Shown here: positions 47,241-59,461 of the stretch, one piece after another
How positions within the stretch are numbered: the first letter of the stretch is position 1
Layout: the number at the start of each line of letters is the position of its first letter
Source: Amaranthus tricolor
Taxonomy: Eukaryota > Streptophyta > Magnoliopsida > Caryophyllales > Amaranthaceae
DNA: 64,000 nt
NCBI RefSeq assembly: GCF_026212465.1
Contig: NC_080053.1
Coordinates: 10,062,204 to 10,126,203 of the forward strand
Direction: 5' to 3'
Notes under the pieces: generated by a model
Told to the model about the DNA's origin: nothing
The model's input: only the letters and a program-made list of their open reading frames with translations
Database searches by the model: none
Made by a program: the position numbers and the translations under genes

Positions 47241-48027
47241 CTCTCCAATGATAGTGCGATCATTAAAACCAAAAGATAATCCATTTCGATCTTGTGAAGA
47301 AGACGAGGAGATTCTTGACCCTGAAGTGCCATATTTAAGCGCAATTGGAGCTCTGATGTATCTAGCTAATAATACAAGACCTGATATTGCTTTTGCTGTT
47401 AATTTATTAGCTAGATATAGTAATTCACCAACAAAGAGACATTGGAGTGGAATAAAACATTTGTTGCGCTACCTTCGAGGAACTAAAGATCTTGGACTAT
47501 TTTATAGATCAAATCAAGATGCTACTCTTGTTGGATATGCAGATGTTGGATACTTATCAGATCCCCATAAGGCTAAATCACAAATTCAATATGTATTCAC
47601 ATATGGAGGTACCACAATATCTTGGAGATCCACGAAATAGACACTAACAGCTACATCATCAAACCATGCAGAATTGATCGCCCTTTATGAAACAAGTAGA
47701 GAATGCGTTTGGTTAAGGTCAGTAATTGGTCACATTCAAGAAGAATGTGGGATAAACTCGATAATAAATTCTCCAACTATAATTTTTGAAGATAATACCG
47801 GTTGTATTGAACAAGTTAGTGAAGGCTTCATAAAAGGGGATAGAACCAAACACATAGCACCAAAACTTTTCTTTGCACATGACCTCCAGGAGTACAAAAT
47901 AGTAAAAGTCAAACAAATTCAATCAAGTGAAAATCTTGCAGATCTATTCACAAAGTCCCTTCCATCAAAGAGATTCGAGCAACTTGTATATAAAATTGGA
48001 ATGTGTCATCTACGACATATCTGTTGA
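47240..48027 (+). pseudogene. copia RNase H
   Basis: YLSAIGALMYLANNTRPDIA and LLARYSNSPTKRHWSGIKHL, GYADVGYLSDPHKAKSQ (Asp of the usual ADAGY kept) and ISWRSTK are in one frame to a TAG at 47638-47640. After it the same domain continues: SNHAELIALYETSRECVWLR, FEDNTGCIEQ and ENLADLFTKSLP, ending at 48027. The stop removes the second half from any normal translation. Confidence 0.88.
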
Positions 48028-48180
48028 ACTCAGGGGGAGAATCATATTTACTGCACTCTTTTTCACTTCGTTCAGGTTTTATCCCATTGGGTTTTTCCTG
48101 ATAAGGTTTTTAACGAGGCAGTATTAAATAGAAATATTGTAATAATATTTTACTCTTTTCTTACATAATTAGAATGCATT

Positions 48181-48379
48181 CAAGGGGGAGTGTTGAAATA
48201 TAGTGTGAAAGGTAATTAATAAATTTACCCTAATGTGAATGCATTCAATGTAATTGTAGATGAACTTGCCTATAAATATGGAAGTTCACCAATGTAAAAA
48301 ACACACCAATGAGTAAAAACATCTCCATCTTCTAACTTTTACTCATTCTACTTCCTCCTTATCTCTCTAAGTTTTAACA
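48181..48379 (+). repeat. polypurine tract and 3' LTR
   Basis: CAAGGGGGAG (48181-48190) abuts the LTR at 48191. The LTR is 189 bp and lacks the 25-bp duplication of the 5' copy. Confidence 0.95.
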
Positions 48380-48939
48380 TGAAAGTTGTTGTTTGAAATA
48401 TTCCAGATCTTGTGTTTCATTATATTATTAATTATATGATAAAAAATAATATAATATAATAGGACATGAAATGATATGATGACAAAGACACTTGCCTCCT
48501 TAGTGAAGTTATATAATATAATATATTTCTTGCATTTTTTACAACTTTTAGTAGGCTAATTAATATGTCAATTCAATTTAATTTAACATTTATGTTATTG
48601 ATTTGAATCCCTAAGTTGGCTTATGAAGGGATCGCAAAAGTTGAGCATGTTGTATTCTAAAAAGGATGTACATTATAACAAAGTGTCCCATTGCTTAATG
48701 AATTTATGATTGATTCATTAGAGGTGGGCATATTGGAATTTGGAAGTTGTAATTTTTTCCTAGAGACTTCTTTTCGTGTAACCTTTAGCACATAATATTC
48801 TTTGAAACTTGTTCAACCTTAATACTCTTTTAGTTATTAGTCACTCTATTAATACTCTGTTGTTGCACATGTCTAAATCATTTTAAACTTTTTTTTATTG
48901 GTGAAGATATGTTTAGTTATCCATCATGATCCTGTCTAA
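48380..48939. other. AT-rich intergenic DNA, no gene seen
   Basis: There is no recognisable content apart from ATAATATAATATAAT-type simple sequence around 48430-48530. Confidence 0.45.
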
Positions 48940-49140
48940 AAATTCAACATTCTAATCATATAGTAGCGCTACTCTAATAGACATTATAAAACTTTCTCTT
49001 TGGGGTTACCTCGATCACATAATACCCTGTGACCGCTCTCCATTTCTTTCATCCAACCTTAATCCTATAGGTCGCATCCTTTTAGATATCCTCACTACTA
49101 TGAAATGTAGACCCAAGATATTTGTGTAACACCCTAGTCC
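48940..49140 (-). pseudogene. LINE reverse transcriptase fragment
   Basis: Minus-strand translation from about 49130 gives KYLGSTFHSSEDI, KDATYRIKVG and KKWRAVTGYYVI, then KRKFYNVY, with stops between. This matches the plant LINE block around YLGS...RI..GW.KWR...GVLCD...LK.KFY.T. Only about 200 bp is left. Confidence 0.65.
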
Positions 49141-51975
49141 CATTCGTACCGCCGGAGACTATCCATAAAGGTTGTAAACAGGTCCTACAAACCAATACAA
49201 GTCTTTTCAGCGCACTTTGGCCTCATCATGTGCATCTGAAAAAACTTCCTTAAATTTTACCCATCTTATGATTGCTCCTCACCATGCACTTAACAACAGA
49301 GTTCTTAGCTAATGTGCTCCATTTGAAAAAGGATGCACCTTGTAGTTATGGGTAGTATATTAATCATTTTTAAAGCTTAATCCGGAGTATCACAAACTCG
49401 AAGACTATTCATATATGTAGTTTTTTTGGGTCTAATGCAATGAAAAAAGATTTTCAGCTGTTGGCTGTTGCACTTTAGTTTCAGTTTTCAACTAGGTGCG
49501 CTGAACATATTATTAGTCACGTTTTTGTGGTATGATAACTATGGAGTTTTTAGTAATTAGGTCCACTTAAAAAAAATGCATCTTTTTAATATAAATAGTT
49601 TATAAAACTCTTTTAAAACTCAACCCAAGATATCATTGCGTGAGTTGGCATTTTTATTGATCAATATGTGTTGTTAGTATAAAGTGTATGTTGGTATTTT
49701 ATCCTTGAAGTTAAGTGTTTTAAGTACATACTTTGACATTTTAATAGAACAATATATGGTTTAATAATCTACAATTTTACACTTCATGTTAAGTAGTGCA
49801 TCTAATAGACTAAAAGTATCAAGCAGATGTTATATCATCCAAAGTAAGTGTTGTAAGACTATAAATTGACATTTTAAAGCAAATTGCTCCCAAATTGTGA
49901 CCGACCAAATGCAAGTTACGACCATTTTTATTTTGACCAGCCTTGTTGGTGGAAAATTGGTCGCTACATGCCAAATAGCAACCGATTTATAACCAATTTT
50001 TTGGTAGCAAATTATGATTTTTTTTAACTGGATAATAAACTGAGAAAATAAGAAATACCATGTGAATATCGATTTTAAAACTTTTACTAAAAAATAATAT
50101 TTGCTATCCAACTAAAGCAAAATGCAATTTTCACTTACTCCTTCCGATTTAGAATAATGTCCCATTAGTTTTTTCATGTTTGTCAAGGACCAATTCAATT
50201 CATAATATCTCTAATGTAGAATTAGAAACTATAAAAAATTAATATAAATAACCTTCATATTGAGACAAATCAAATAAGATCTGACTTAATTATATTTAAA
50301 CTTATAAATTAAGTATTAAATACAAATTAAAAATAAAATATGAATAGCGTCTAAAAGCAAATGAGACATTAAGTTTGAATTTGAGTTAGTATTATTTTGC
50401 CGACCTCTTAAGAAGGGATGTGCTTCATGATTAATTCTGATCGACTTGGATCTCGGCCTCCTGTTCAAAATTTACACCACTCATGTCTTGCCACACATGT
50501 TCAGCACGTGCCACCATATCACAAATTCACAATGGAGTACTCCGTATAGTGTGGCTGTGCTGTTTTTTAACACTTATATACTGCTCCCTATGTCCGTTTT
50601 TTTAATTATTAATATAAATTAAAATTAATACTTTTTATTTCCGGTTAGAATTAATTGTTTTAATTAGAGTAAATATTATTATTTTTGGAAGTTATAAATT
50701 CAATTTTTACTTTATTTTCAAATCTTTTTCCTCACCCTACCATATAATAAAAAAATTTTAAAAATCTTATATAAAAATATTAGAAACTTGTATATTTTGA
50801 ATGAGTTCTAAATTTTAATGACAACTATATAGTGGTCATGCGATGCATGACTTTATTAAAGTTTTTGATATATTTGTATAAAATTAAGATAATAAAATTT
50901 TACGAAATAAATTTTACAATATAGTTAATTTTATTTCATTCTAAACAGTTGTATACATCATGTACATTGTATCATATTTACATTTGCACGTAGGTGATTA
51001 TGAAAATTTAGTTTATGACAAATATATTAATTTACAAGAAAAAACAAAAATTGATTATTTGTTCAGTATAATTATATTTAAACTTCTGTATTTTATTTTT
51101 AATAATTAAAACAACATACCAACTTTGCTAGTAAAAATAAATATTACATTAATTTATTTAAAGTATTACAACTACTAATAACACACTTTATAATCAAATA
51201 TAAAAAATATAATAATATATTAATATGTAAAATTATTTTTATAAAAGTTTAAATGAAAAAGATAACTTTTTCACATTGACTTAGATAAAGATAGTCACAA
51301 TCTAAATTATATTAGAACTAGTGTAGAATCTCCTACAATATATGGTTTTTTTAGCATCGACATACATAAACATATGATGTTATATTCTTTAATTTACTCA
51401 ATTTAACTATAAATAAATGTTAGTCAAAAATACTTTAATGGTAGAGATATTGGTCAAGATTAAATGTCATATTATTTTTCTTTAGCTTTAAATTCATCTC
51501 TTTAAGATTCTTACTTAGGTCTAAAATATATTTTTCAAAACAATTAATCTCTTTTAAGATCCTTATTTAAATGTAAAGAATCAATGTAAAATTATATTTT
51601 AAATACTTACTTAATATAACTTTAAATTCATTTAGAAAAATAAATTGTCAAGCATACAATCAATTATACTCCTATTAAATTAAGAAAATAAATTATATGT
51701 CATGCACATAATTAATTATAATCGTATTAAATTAATACTGAAATCGTCATGAGTTATTTTCTAGTTCTTTTATTAAATTGTAAGATTGATTGATTCTCCA
51801 TATCCCAGTGTCCCCATAGATTTCTTTCATCATATGGATTTTTTGGGCCATAAAAGCAGGTATTTGGGGGATTTTACAAAGAAGAAACTTTTATTTTTAA
51901 TGCTCTTTCGTAAAAAATGTTACGATTTGGGTAAAAATTCATTATGATGTATTCATGTATTTATAATGAATGTTA
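49141..51975. other. intergenic with MITE-like debris
   Basis: Segments at about 49130-49330 (AACACCCTAGTCCCATTCGT...) look like retrotransposon LTR debris. 49870-49995 has repeated GCGACC/GCAACC-like motifs resembling transposon subterminal repeats (AATTGGTCGCTACATGCC). 50143-50400 and 50580-50830 start with degraded CTCCTTCCG / CTCCCTATGTCCG, as in Stowaway relatives. No gene was seen. Confidence 0.4.
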
Positions 51976-52333
51976 CTCCCTCCGTTCTTTTTTAATCTTC
52001 CACATTACTATAACGGGTAGTTTCAAAAGTTCTTCCACTTTAGAATACTTTCTATTTTTAGAAATTTTTTATCCCACTTTTACCTCTTAAAACCCCCCTT
52101 TTCTTTTAATGTACCCATTTTCTTTTATTTATAATTATTTTCTCTCTCATACTTTCATTACTTCACACTACTATTTAATTAAAATAATACCCACTACAAC
52201 CTTATACTTCTAATACAATCATTACTTCACACTACTATTTAATTAAAATAATACCCACTACAACCCAAAGATTCTATCTTCCTTAATATATGTGAAAAAC
52301 CCAAAGTGGAAGATCAAAAAAGAACGGAGGGAG
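51976..52333. mobile_element. Stowaway-type MITE, 358 bp
   Basis: The terminal inverted repeats start CTCCCTCCGTTCTTTTTTAA and match at 27 of 28 positions. TA flanks both sides (51974-51975 and 52334-52335), as expected for Tc1/mariner. A segment with CATTACTTCACACTACTATT is tandemly duplicated inside (about 52158-52205 and 52219-52266). Confidence 0.92.
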
Positions 52334-52335
52334 TA

Positions 52336-53983
52336 GATTTTAAACGAAACCCTTAATTTCAGTTACTTAATTGAAGGAAGATATGAAAATCTATTTTTTT
52401 GTTTGAATATTATATTTAAAAAAAAGGATAATATTATATTAATAATTAGCTAGATAGTAGTAAAGTCACAAATATAAACAGTAGTCATAGTAATAATGAC
52501 ATTTTCATTGAATTTTAAAGGGAAAATTTTTATTGAGGAAAAATTTGAGAGAGTAAAAAATATATATATATGATATTAAAAGAAAGTGGTGAATTTCTAT
52601 GGATGAGAAAGTCAAAAAATAACTTTCTCATTGAAGGTGTCTATATATTTGCTTTTTGACATTTTAGCGATCAAATGGTGATCAAATGTGTCGTTGCCCT
52701 TTTATTATTTATTTGTAGTGACATCTGCTTTTCTCAACACATTTCGTTAAACAAAGAATTCGTTTTTTCCTTTTTTAATTCGATATAAGATATTTCTTAA
52801 AAGATAGCGTATAAATCAATGCTAAATTGAGATTGAGATACTCTTGCAAATTATTCTTCCTTTATGAATTCATACTTATTGATCTTAGAAATATAAATAA
52901 TACAAAATCAGTAAGAAAAAGTTCTAAAGTGCACATTTGATCAGACTTATTCGCATTGATAAATTCAATTAAAATTAAAATAACAAATTATGCTAAATGA
53001 GTTAACGAATTGACAAATAATAAGGAAGGAGCGGATAGTTGTTGTACTCCAACATTTGATAGTCGTAGGTGACAAGTAAAATCGAAAGGCGTAGCAATAA
53101 AGAAGGGAAGTTAATAGGACTCGTGAATCGTGACTGGTCAGTGGTGATTGTAGAGACATGTCCGGAGGTGGCCAGGTGGGGATCGTGAAAATTATTTCCC
53201 TTGGAATTTTTTTTGGATTTAAATATGAGGACGAGAACCAAGAATTGCTTCCCTTGGCATTTAACATTAAATTCAGAGGATAGAATCTCTTGAATACTTA
53301 AACTGCACCAATAAATATTATACTAAATAAATATGGTACTACTACGTACTCTCTTCGTTCTCTGATATTCTTTTTATTTGAAATATTCATTTTAAAGAGA
53401 GAGAAATTTAATTAATATTTTTGACACATATTTAAAAGATAAAATATATTCATGTGAGATCTCGTTAGATTCGTCCTAATGTATACTTTTTTATTGTGTA
53501 TTTTTTAATAATTATTTATTATGCGTATTTAAAAATATTAAAATTTAAAATTTATATTGAAAACTGCGTATAAAGTGAAAGAAAAGAAAAAAAAAAAAAG
53601 GAGTACTAGCAAGTACTATCTCTCTCCAATTGACAATTCCACGCCATATGTTAACTCCCCAGTACTATTCTTTTACCTCATCACTTTCTTGACCATTTTC
53701 TCTTTCTTCTACTTCAAACTTGAAAGCGTGGGGTAGATGGAGCTGAGAATTAAATCAATATTTTACTTGAGAAAAATAGTGTTTATTTCTCATAAGTTTA
53801 ATAGACGGGGAGAGAGAAGAATACAAAATATAAATCAAATGGTTAAGAGAAATTTATATAGCTAGAATGTACCCTTGAATAATATAAACTTAATGATTTA
53901 GGTTTAGCTTGATTCTACACCTACCTTTGCGCATATGCAAATACAAGTGTATGATGATATAACTTGTACTATGGGGATTGTGA
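52336..53983. other. intergenic, no gene seen
   Basis: 53346-53600 begins ACTCTCTTCGTTCTCTGATATTC, a probable degraded Stowaway-type end. The overlapping minus-strand open stretches at 52965-53267 show no recognisable domain. Confidence 0.45.
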
Positions 53984-55239
53984 TGTTGGATCTAATAACT
54001 AAAATTGTGTAGGACCATGAAATTTTTTATGAATTGTGATTGTTAATATGTGTTTATTGAGATTGTACTATGTGGAGTTTGAACATAAAAAGTGTTTGGG
54101 AAATAATTTTTATGTGATTTTATATAGAAGTTAGAGGTGTTCATTCGGGTAATCGGGTCGATTTCGGATGGGTATCATTCGATTCGCTTATATTTCGGAT
54201 CGATTATATTTCGGATGCGTGTTGTGACGGGTCATACTCGGGTCGGGTCGCTTAGTCACGGTTTTGTTGAAGATCGGTTATTCGAGCTATTGGGTTAGCT
54301 TCAGTTTGGTGTCGGTTGAAGTTCGTGTCGAGTTTCAATCGGTCTTAGGTTGTCATCGGTTAATAATTGGTTCGGTTTTACCGGATGCAGATCGAGTTCG
54401 GGTATTTTTCAAGTAGAATTCGGCTACGAATTGCGAATTACTAATTACTATTGATAGGGTCAGTATCAGATTAAATTGTTAGTCATTTTTTAATTGATGA
54501 TAAGGTTCCTTTACTTAAAGCAAAATAGTGAAAATACAAATCAATTTGTGATCATTATTACATTGCTACTTTTATTTGTTTGAGCGGAAATTAAAGTTAT
54601 AAAGTTCTATCAATTTTCATATAATTCGATTAAAAGTAGTTAATAAACATTAAACATTGATTATTAACTCCAAATATATGAAACCATGTATTTATAAAAT
54701 TTATTCTATTAAAATATTTATGACTTTATTAGAATAACTAATAAGATGATTGAATATGAGTCAATCATACTTCTATGTAAAAAATTGGTTCAGGTTTACA
54801 ACAGTTCGATCTAAACTTTGTTCGGGTTAAGTCGATTTTAGCCGGATCGAGTTCAGTTTTGAGCATGATTCGGGTCGGTCACTATTAAGTTCGGGTAATC
54901 TCGGTTAATAGTTACGTGTCGGTTAGAAAAATCGGTTACAGCTTCGGTTTAGTTTTGGGTTGGGTAATATCGGTTCGATAAACCTAAAAAAGGAACATAT
55001 TTTTGGGTCGGTTTACTTTCGGTTTTGGATTGGATTTTCGGGTCGGGTCACTTTTGAACAGCTCTAATAGAAGTATATATTAAAGATTTAAAGAGATGAT
55101 TACTAACATATATATTTGATGGGCTACACCTTTTAATATTAATTGGTTTTAAAATTTAATCATGATATCAGACTTGTCTATAATTAATTCTGCTCTTATG
55201 CATGTCTTTTAGTGTACAAGCCCAATAACAAAATTATCA
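53984..55239 (+). repeat. retrotransposon LTR split by a hAT-type element
   Basis: It begins TGTTGGATCTAATAAC and ends AACAAAATTATCA directly before a primer-binding site at 55240. Typical copia LTR sequence (GATGGGCTACACCTTTTAATATTAATTGG) lies near its 3' end. Without the inserted element and one duplicated target copy it would be about 313 bp. The left end is inferred; the right end is strong. A degraded relative of its last 60 bp may lie at about 56155-56210. Confidence 0.6.
54132..55066. mobile_element. non-autonomous hAT-type element, 935 bp, perfect TSD
   Basis: The ends are TAGAGGTGTTCA and TGAACAGCTCTA, inverted partners with one mismatch. The exact 8-bp duplication ATAGAAGT lies at 54124-54131 and 55067-55074. 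Both subterminal regions have many TCGGGTCGG / TTCGGTT-type repeats; the middle is AT-rich with no transposase. It is inserted in an LTR. Confidence 0.93.
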
Positions 55240-55251
55240 TGGTATCAGAGC
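55240..55251 (+). other. primer-binding site, initiator-tRNA-Met type
   Basis: TGGTATCAGAGC is complementary to the 3' end of plant initiator tRNA-Met and is the standard copia primer site. It directly follows the inferred LTR end. Confidence 0.85.
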
Positions 55252-57344
55252 CGACAGTTTCTGATCAATTGCAACAAAAACATCTCAGTCTTCCTTAAAA
55301 AACAACGTGCAGGTACGAAAAGAACGACGTTTCTGGTCATAATTGATACATTTAAGGTTAAAATTAAATTTTTTTTATAAGTTATAATCGATCATAATTA
55401 ATCATTTTAAGGTTTAAATTGATTATTCTTGGATCAAAATTGAAATTTTTTAAAACAAAGAAGTCTTGAACTCTTGGACATTTCTAAGAGCATTCATTGA
55501 ATCAATCGGCAAATATAATTCGAAATCGAAACTTTTTCCACCTTTACAAGTAAGTAAACATTACACCTATAACTTCATTTCCATGTTCATTATGAATAGA
55601 AACTGTTGAGAAAAGAACAATATCTATATTATTGATCGATGATTAAAGAGTACAAGTAGTCTTATGTTTCATAAAAACCATCATGTATGCATTGAATAAG
55701 AGTACTTGTATTGTGCAATGTTTTAACACTATTATTGATAGTTTTTATTGAACAATCATTTGTTTTTTGAAATTCATCCATAGAATGATAGAATAATGCT
55801 ATTTTATTAAACTTCATTATGAAATTGTAATAACAGAACCATATTTAGGTCGAAAATTGATCAGTTTAACTTCAAAATTGATCACTTATAGGTCCAAGTT
55901 GAATTTTTTTAATTTAATTGATCTGTTTAAGTTTTATTTTACGTTGAAATTGATACCTTTATAGTCAATATTGATACCTTTAAGGTCGAAGTTGATAAAT
56001 GCTCAGAAAATGGAAAAAAAGAGAGAAAAAGTGTTATGTTGTCATACGTGCGAATTGGGCTGGCCCAAATTGATGGTCTCATAATGAGACCGTCTCGTCT
56101 AAATTTTTGTGAATAATAATTGAATTTAGGATGGAACCTCATCGAACTAGTATGCAATCTGCTCTCCTTTTATGTAGATCTTGTAATGTACAAGCCTAAT
56201 AACAAACTTATTAAAAATATTAGACTTTTCGAAAGATTGATGATATATCAGATTCTCAAAATCATCCTATGCTTATTATTTGTAACTTTTTTCATCATTA
56301 TATATAATTATTGTTTTGGAAACTCAAATTGTCATTGGTAATTGAAATTTTAGTTTATTTATACAAATCTTGATTTGATAAATTTTGAATACATCAGAAA
56401 TACATTCGGGCAACATATATTCTCTCCATTTTCAAATGTTATTCTCATTTAGTTTTTTTTTCATATCCTAATGTAAACTTTAAAATCAAATAATTTTAAT
56501 TGTGAGTATTTTAAAAATTATGAAAAATCAATATTTAGAAAATATATTTTGAGATGAATCTAATAAGATCCCACATGAATATGTTTTTTCTTATAAATCG
56601 ATGAGAAATCGTAGTCAAAGTTTGACACTAAAATACGTAAATTCTATTTAAGAAGAACATATGAAAACGCGGGGGAGTACATGGTTTACTGAAAAATTTA
56701 TTTCTAAGTGTATTTTTCACTCTTTCGCACATATTATCTTATCCCTATAATGAAAATCCGCTACAACGTTAAATCGTAATCATCATACAATATGCTAATT
56801 CATAAGCATTTTGTGTCACATGTCTCTATTACAATACATTTTACAAATTATGCCAAGTATCACACTTACAATGCAATTTTAATGAAATGCAAATTTTCAA
56901 TGAAGAGTTTTATTTGATGTGTTTGTAATTGTAAATAACAATTGGTGATGACATAAACTATACAAATTCATACTAATATTGTTATAGAATATTAATCTAA
57001 CCCACAAATTCATGTAAGACTAATTAATGTAAGATAATTATTTTTTAACCCCTTCATATTACCAAATGCAATGTACTATAAAGTGAGAGATTACTAGAGA
57101 AGGTGACAAGTGAGAAACGAAGTTAATAGTAATACATTAGGAGTAATTTATGCAATGTTATCTTATCTTATCTTATATATTATAAATTCTCAAAAAAATA
57201 TACATCAAAGATACCTGTAGTATGTAATATACAAACAAAACACACATGTAACAACATTATATGGTACGATTGAAGATTTTTCAATTACTACTACTTTTAA
57301 TTGTTATCAAGAACATACGAGTTCACCAATTTCAGTATACTACC
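55252..57344. other. retrotransposon leader remnant and intergenic DNA
   Basis: 55252-56000 is AT-rich with repeated TTGATACCTTTA / AAATTGATCA motifs and no gag. 56040-56115 (GGCTGGCCCAAATTG...ATGAGACCGTCTC) resembles the GGTCTC-type family. 56412-56682 has degraded Stowaway-like ends (ATTCTCTCCATTTTC / GCGGGGGAGTA). No gene was seen. Confidence 0.45.
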
Positions 57345-57470
57345 ATCATTATCATCATCATACACTGTGTATCCCGCTTATAGGAACTATGATTAGGGTA
57401 TGCGGAGGGAATGAAGACAACAACTCATACCCATAAAGGAGAGTGCTTCCAAAGAGCCCCTCGGCAATTT
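57345..57470 (-). repeat. SINE-like element, minus strand
   Basis: The complement reads GCTCTTTGGAAGCACTCTCC ... CATTCCCTCCGCATACCC ... AGCGGGATACACAGTGTATG followed by (ATG)n, the order seen in the 3' half of plant TS/Au SINEs (GCGTACATCCTACCC...GGGATxxACTGGGTATG plus a short repeat tail). Confidence 0.5.
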
Positions 57471-57993
57471 CAAGATACCTTTCGAAGATATAATTCTAGC
57501 ATCCAATTTAAGAGGGAATATATAATTATAATATCTTTTCATGTGTATCACTATGATAACATCATAAGCCCTTTATGTATTATGATTACATTTAGTATAA
57601 AATTGTTAATGCTTAAGCCTTAATTAATAATTATTATGCATATCCAAGAAGTGGTAAAATGTTCTAAATGAGGACTTTGCTAAATTTTATCAAATGTCCT
57701 ACATGTTACGAACCCAAACAATCAATAAAAAATAAAAGTGAACCTCAACTGTGCATAACACGAGTATAATCCTAGTTATATTGAAGTCCAATGAACATTT
57801 AAAATATACACACTAAATACCATTAATTCCTTTCATATTATAATAATAGCATTACAATATGTGAATAAATATTATGATAGGAGTTTTGATCCAAAAAAAT
57901 ATGTTGTTATACCTCGGCTATTCAAAATCAGATATTGGATCAATCCGAAAAAATTGAATATCTGAAATTCGAATCGAATACCAAATATCCTGT

Positions 57994-58345
57994 CACTAGT
58001 GGAAAAAAATGTATTTGCTGCTCATCATTTGCTGTGGTTTTTGTGTATTAGCAGCAAAAAATAGGAAAATGGATCAGAAAAAAAAAATATTCTAATTGCT
58101 GCGGTTTTCCAGTTGAATGCAACTAATAACCTTTCACACTGCATTCATTGCTCCGGTTTTTCCACAACCGCAGCAAATAACTCTTCATGAAAATGCTAAT
58201 TGCTCCGGTTTTGATTAACCGCATCAAATAACTCTTCATGAAAATGCTAATTGCTCCGGTTTTACTTGAACCGCAGCAAATAACCCTTCACAAAATTTCT
58301 AATTGCTCCGGTTTTGTTTTGAACCGCAGCAAATGACCGTTGGAC
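57994..58345. promoter_or_regulatory. CACTA 5' subterminal repeats
   Basis: Short GC-containing motifs (TTGCTGCGG, TTGCTCCGG and complements) alternate in both orientations every 20-40 bp. In En/Spm such repeats are bound by the element's TNPA-type protein; here that role is inferred. Several copies carry GCTCCGG instead of GCTGCGG, a sub-variant not seen at 20123-22801. Confidence 0.75.
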
Positions 58346-59461
58346 AAAATTTTTTTAAAACCCGCCAGTTTCTTTTTTTTTCACATATCCCTTCTCAAAT
58401 ACGTTTATACAGTAATTTGCTTTGTTCCTCATTGAAAAAACGCTTCATCTTCATCTTTATTTGCTTCGTTCCTCTTCTTCATCTTCACAAACGTATAAGA
58501 TTAAGCATCAAGATTTTTGTTCGTTTCTTGTGTTCATCTTCATTTTCACAAACGGTCATTTGCTGCTGTTCATAATTCTTGTTGCTGTTCATCTTCACAA
58601 ACGGTCATTTACCGTTGTTCATCATTCTTAGCTTGTTGCCGTTCATCTTCACAAACGGTTTCTGAAGGTAAATCCTTGCTGCTGTTCTTGTTCATCATCA
58701 AACTTCGAATTTTCATAAACCCCTACTATTCTTCTACTGTGTTCTTGTTCATCATCATCATCATCATCATTCTTCAATCATACTTAATGTGAATGGGATG
58801 TACGGGGCATAATGATAATAATAACATACATGACGCCTTAAAAATCGCCTCTTTGTTCTAGTTTTTTTACCGTCATTAACCCATAAAAACCAATTAATAT
58901 CACAAAAATAAAAGACAAAAATTCATCTTCAAAACTCACGAATTTAGTAATTTAGTTAAAGTTGTGGTTTGTTAATTAATTATTTGCATATTTAGTAATT
59001 ATTTGTGAATGTGGTTTGTGTGTGGTTTGTAAATTAGGTTTAAATTTGCCATACTTTATGAATGTGTATGTTGTTGTTGTTTTTAAGTTTTAAATTTATC
59101 ATATATATCATATTTTGTTATATTTTTAAGTAATTTCTTCATTTTATTTATGAATGTGTGTGGTTTTTATGTTTTAAATTTATCGTAATTTTTTTTCTAG
59201 TTTGTAAATTAGGTTTAATTAGGGTTGTGTATGGTTAAATGAATGAGTTGTTGATATGAATGTTAATTAGTTGTCCAAGTTTATGAATGTGATTTTATTT
59301 TTATTGTTTTTATATGAATATTAATTATGGTTACTACAATAAACATCATTTAGACAGTTTAAAAAACATTGTGTTATTATTTGGGTTAATTAGTGTTAAA
59401 TGAATGATTATTACTTAATTTTGTGGTTAGTTAGAGTTTGTTAAGTATATATGTTTAAAAG

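Larger units (their letters stand above)
41381..48379 (+). mobile_element. complete Ty1/copia element, 6999 bp, coding-defective
   Basis: The LTRs (41381-41594 and 48191-48379) both start TGTTGAAA and end TTTTAACA. They differ by three substitutions and one 25-bp duplication, so insertion was recent. CGTTATCAACA directly after the 5' LTR is a likely primer-binding site, and CAAGGGGGAG directly precedes the 3' LTR. Flanking five bases are TAAAA and TGAAA, one mismatch from a target duplication. Gag, protease, integrase, RT and RNase H are in copia order, but interrupted by several stops and frameshifts. Confidence 0.95.

Noticed and set aside
52965..53267. 100-codon minus-strand frame with a hydrophobic tail
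   Set aside because: No homology, an overlapping alternative frame of similar length, and AT-rich composition; treated as chance.
58303..58792. Overlapping open frames rich in Phe, Ser and His
   Set aside because: Low-complexity CTTCATCTTCA sequence in the CACTA 5' untranslated region, in three overlapping frames.
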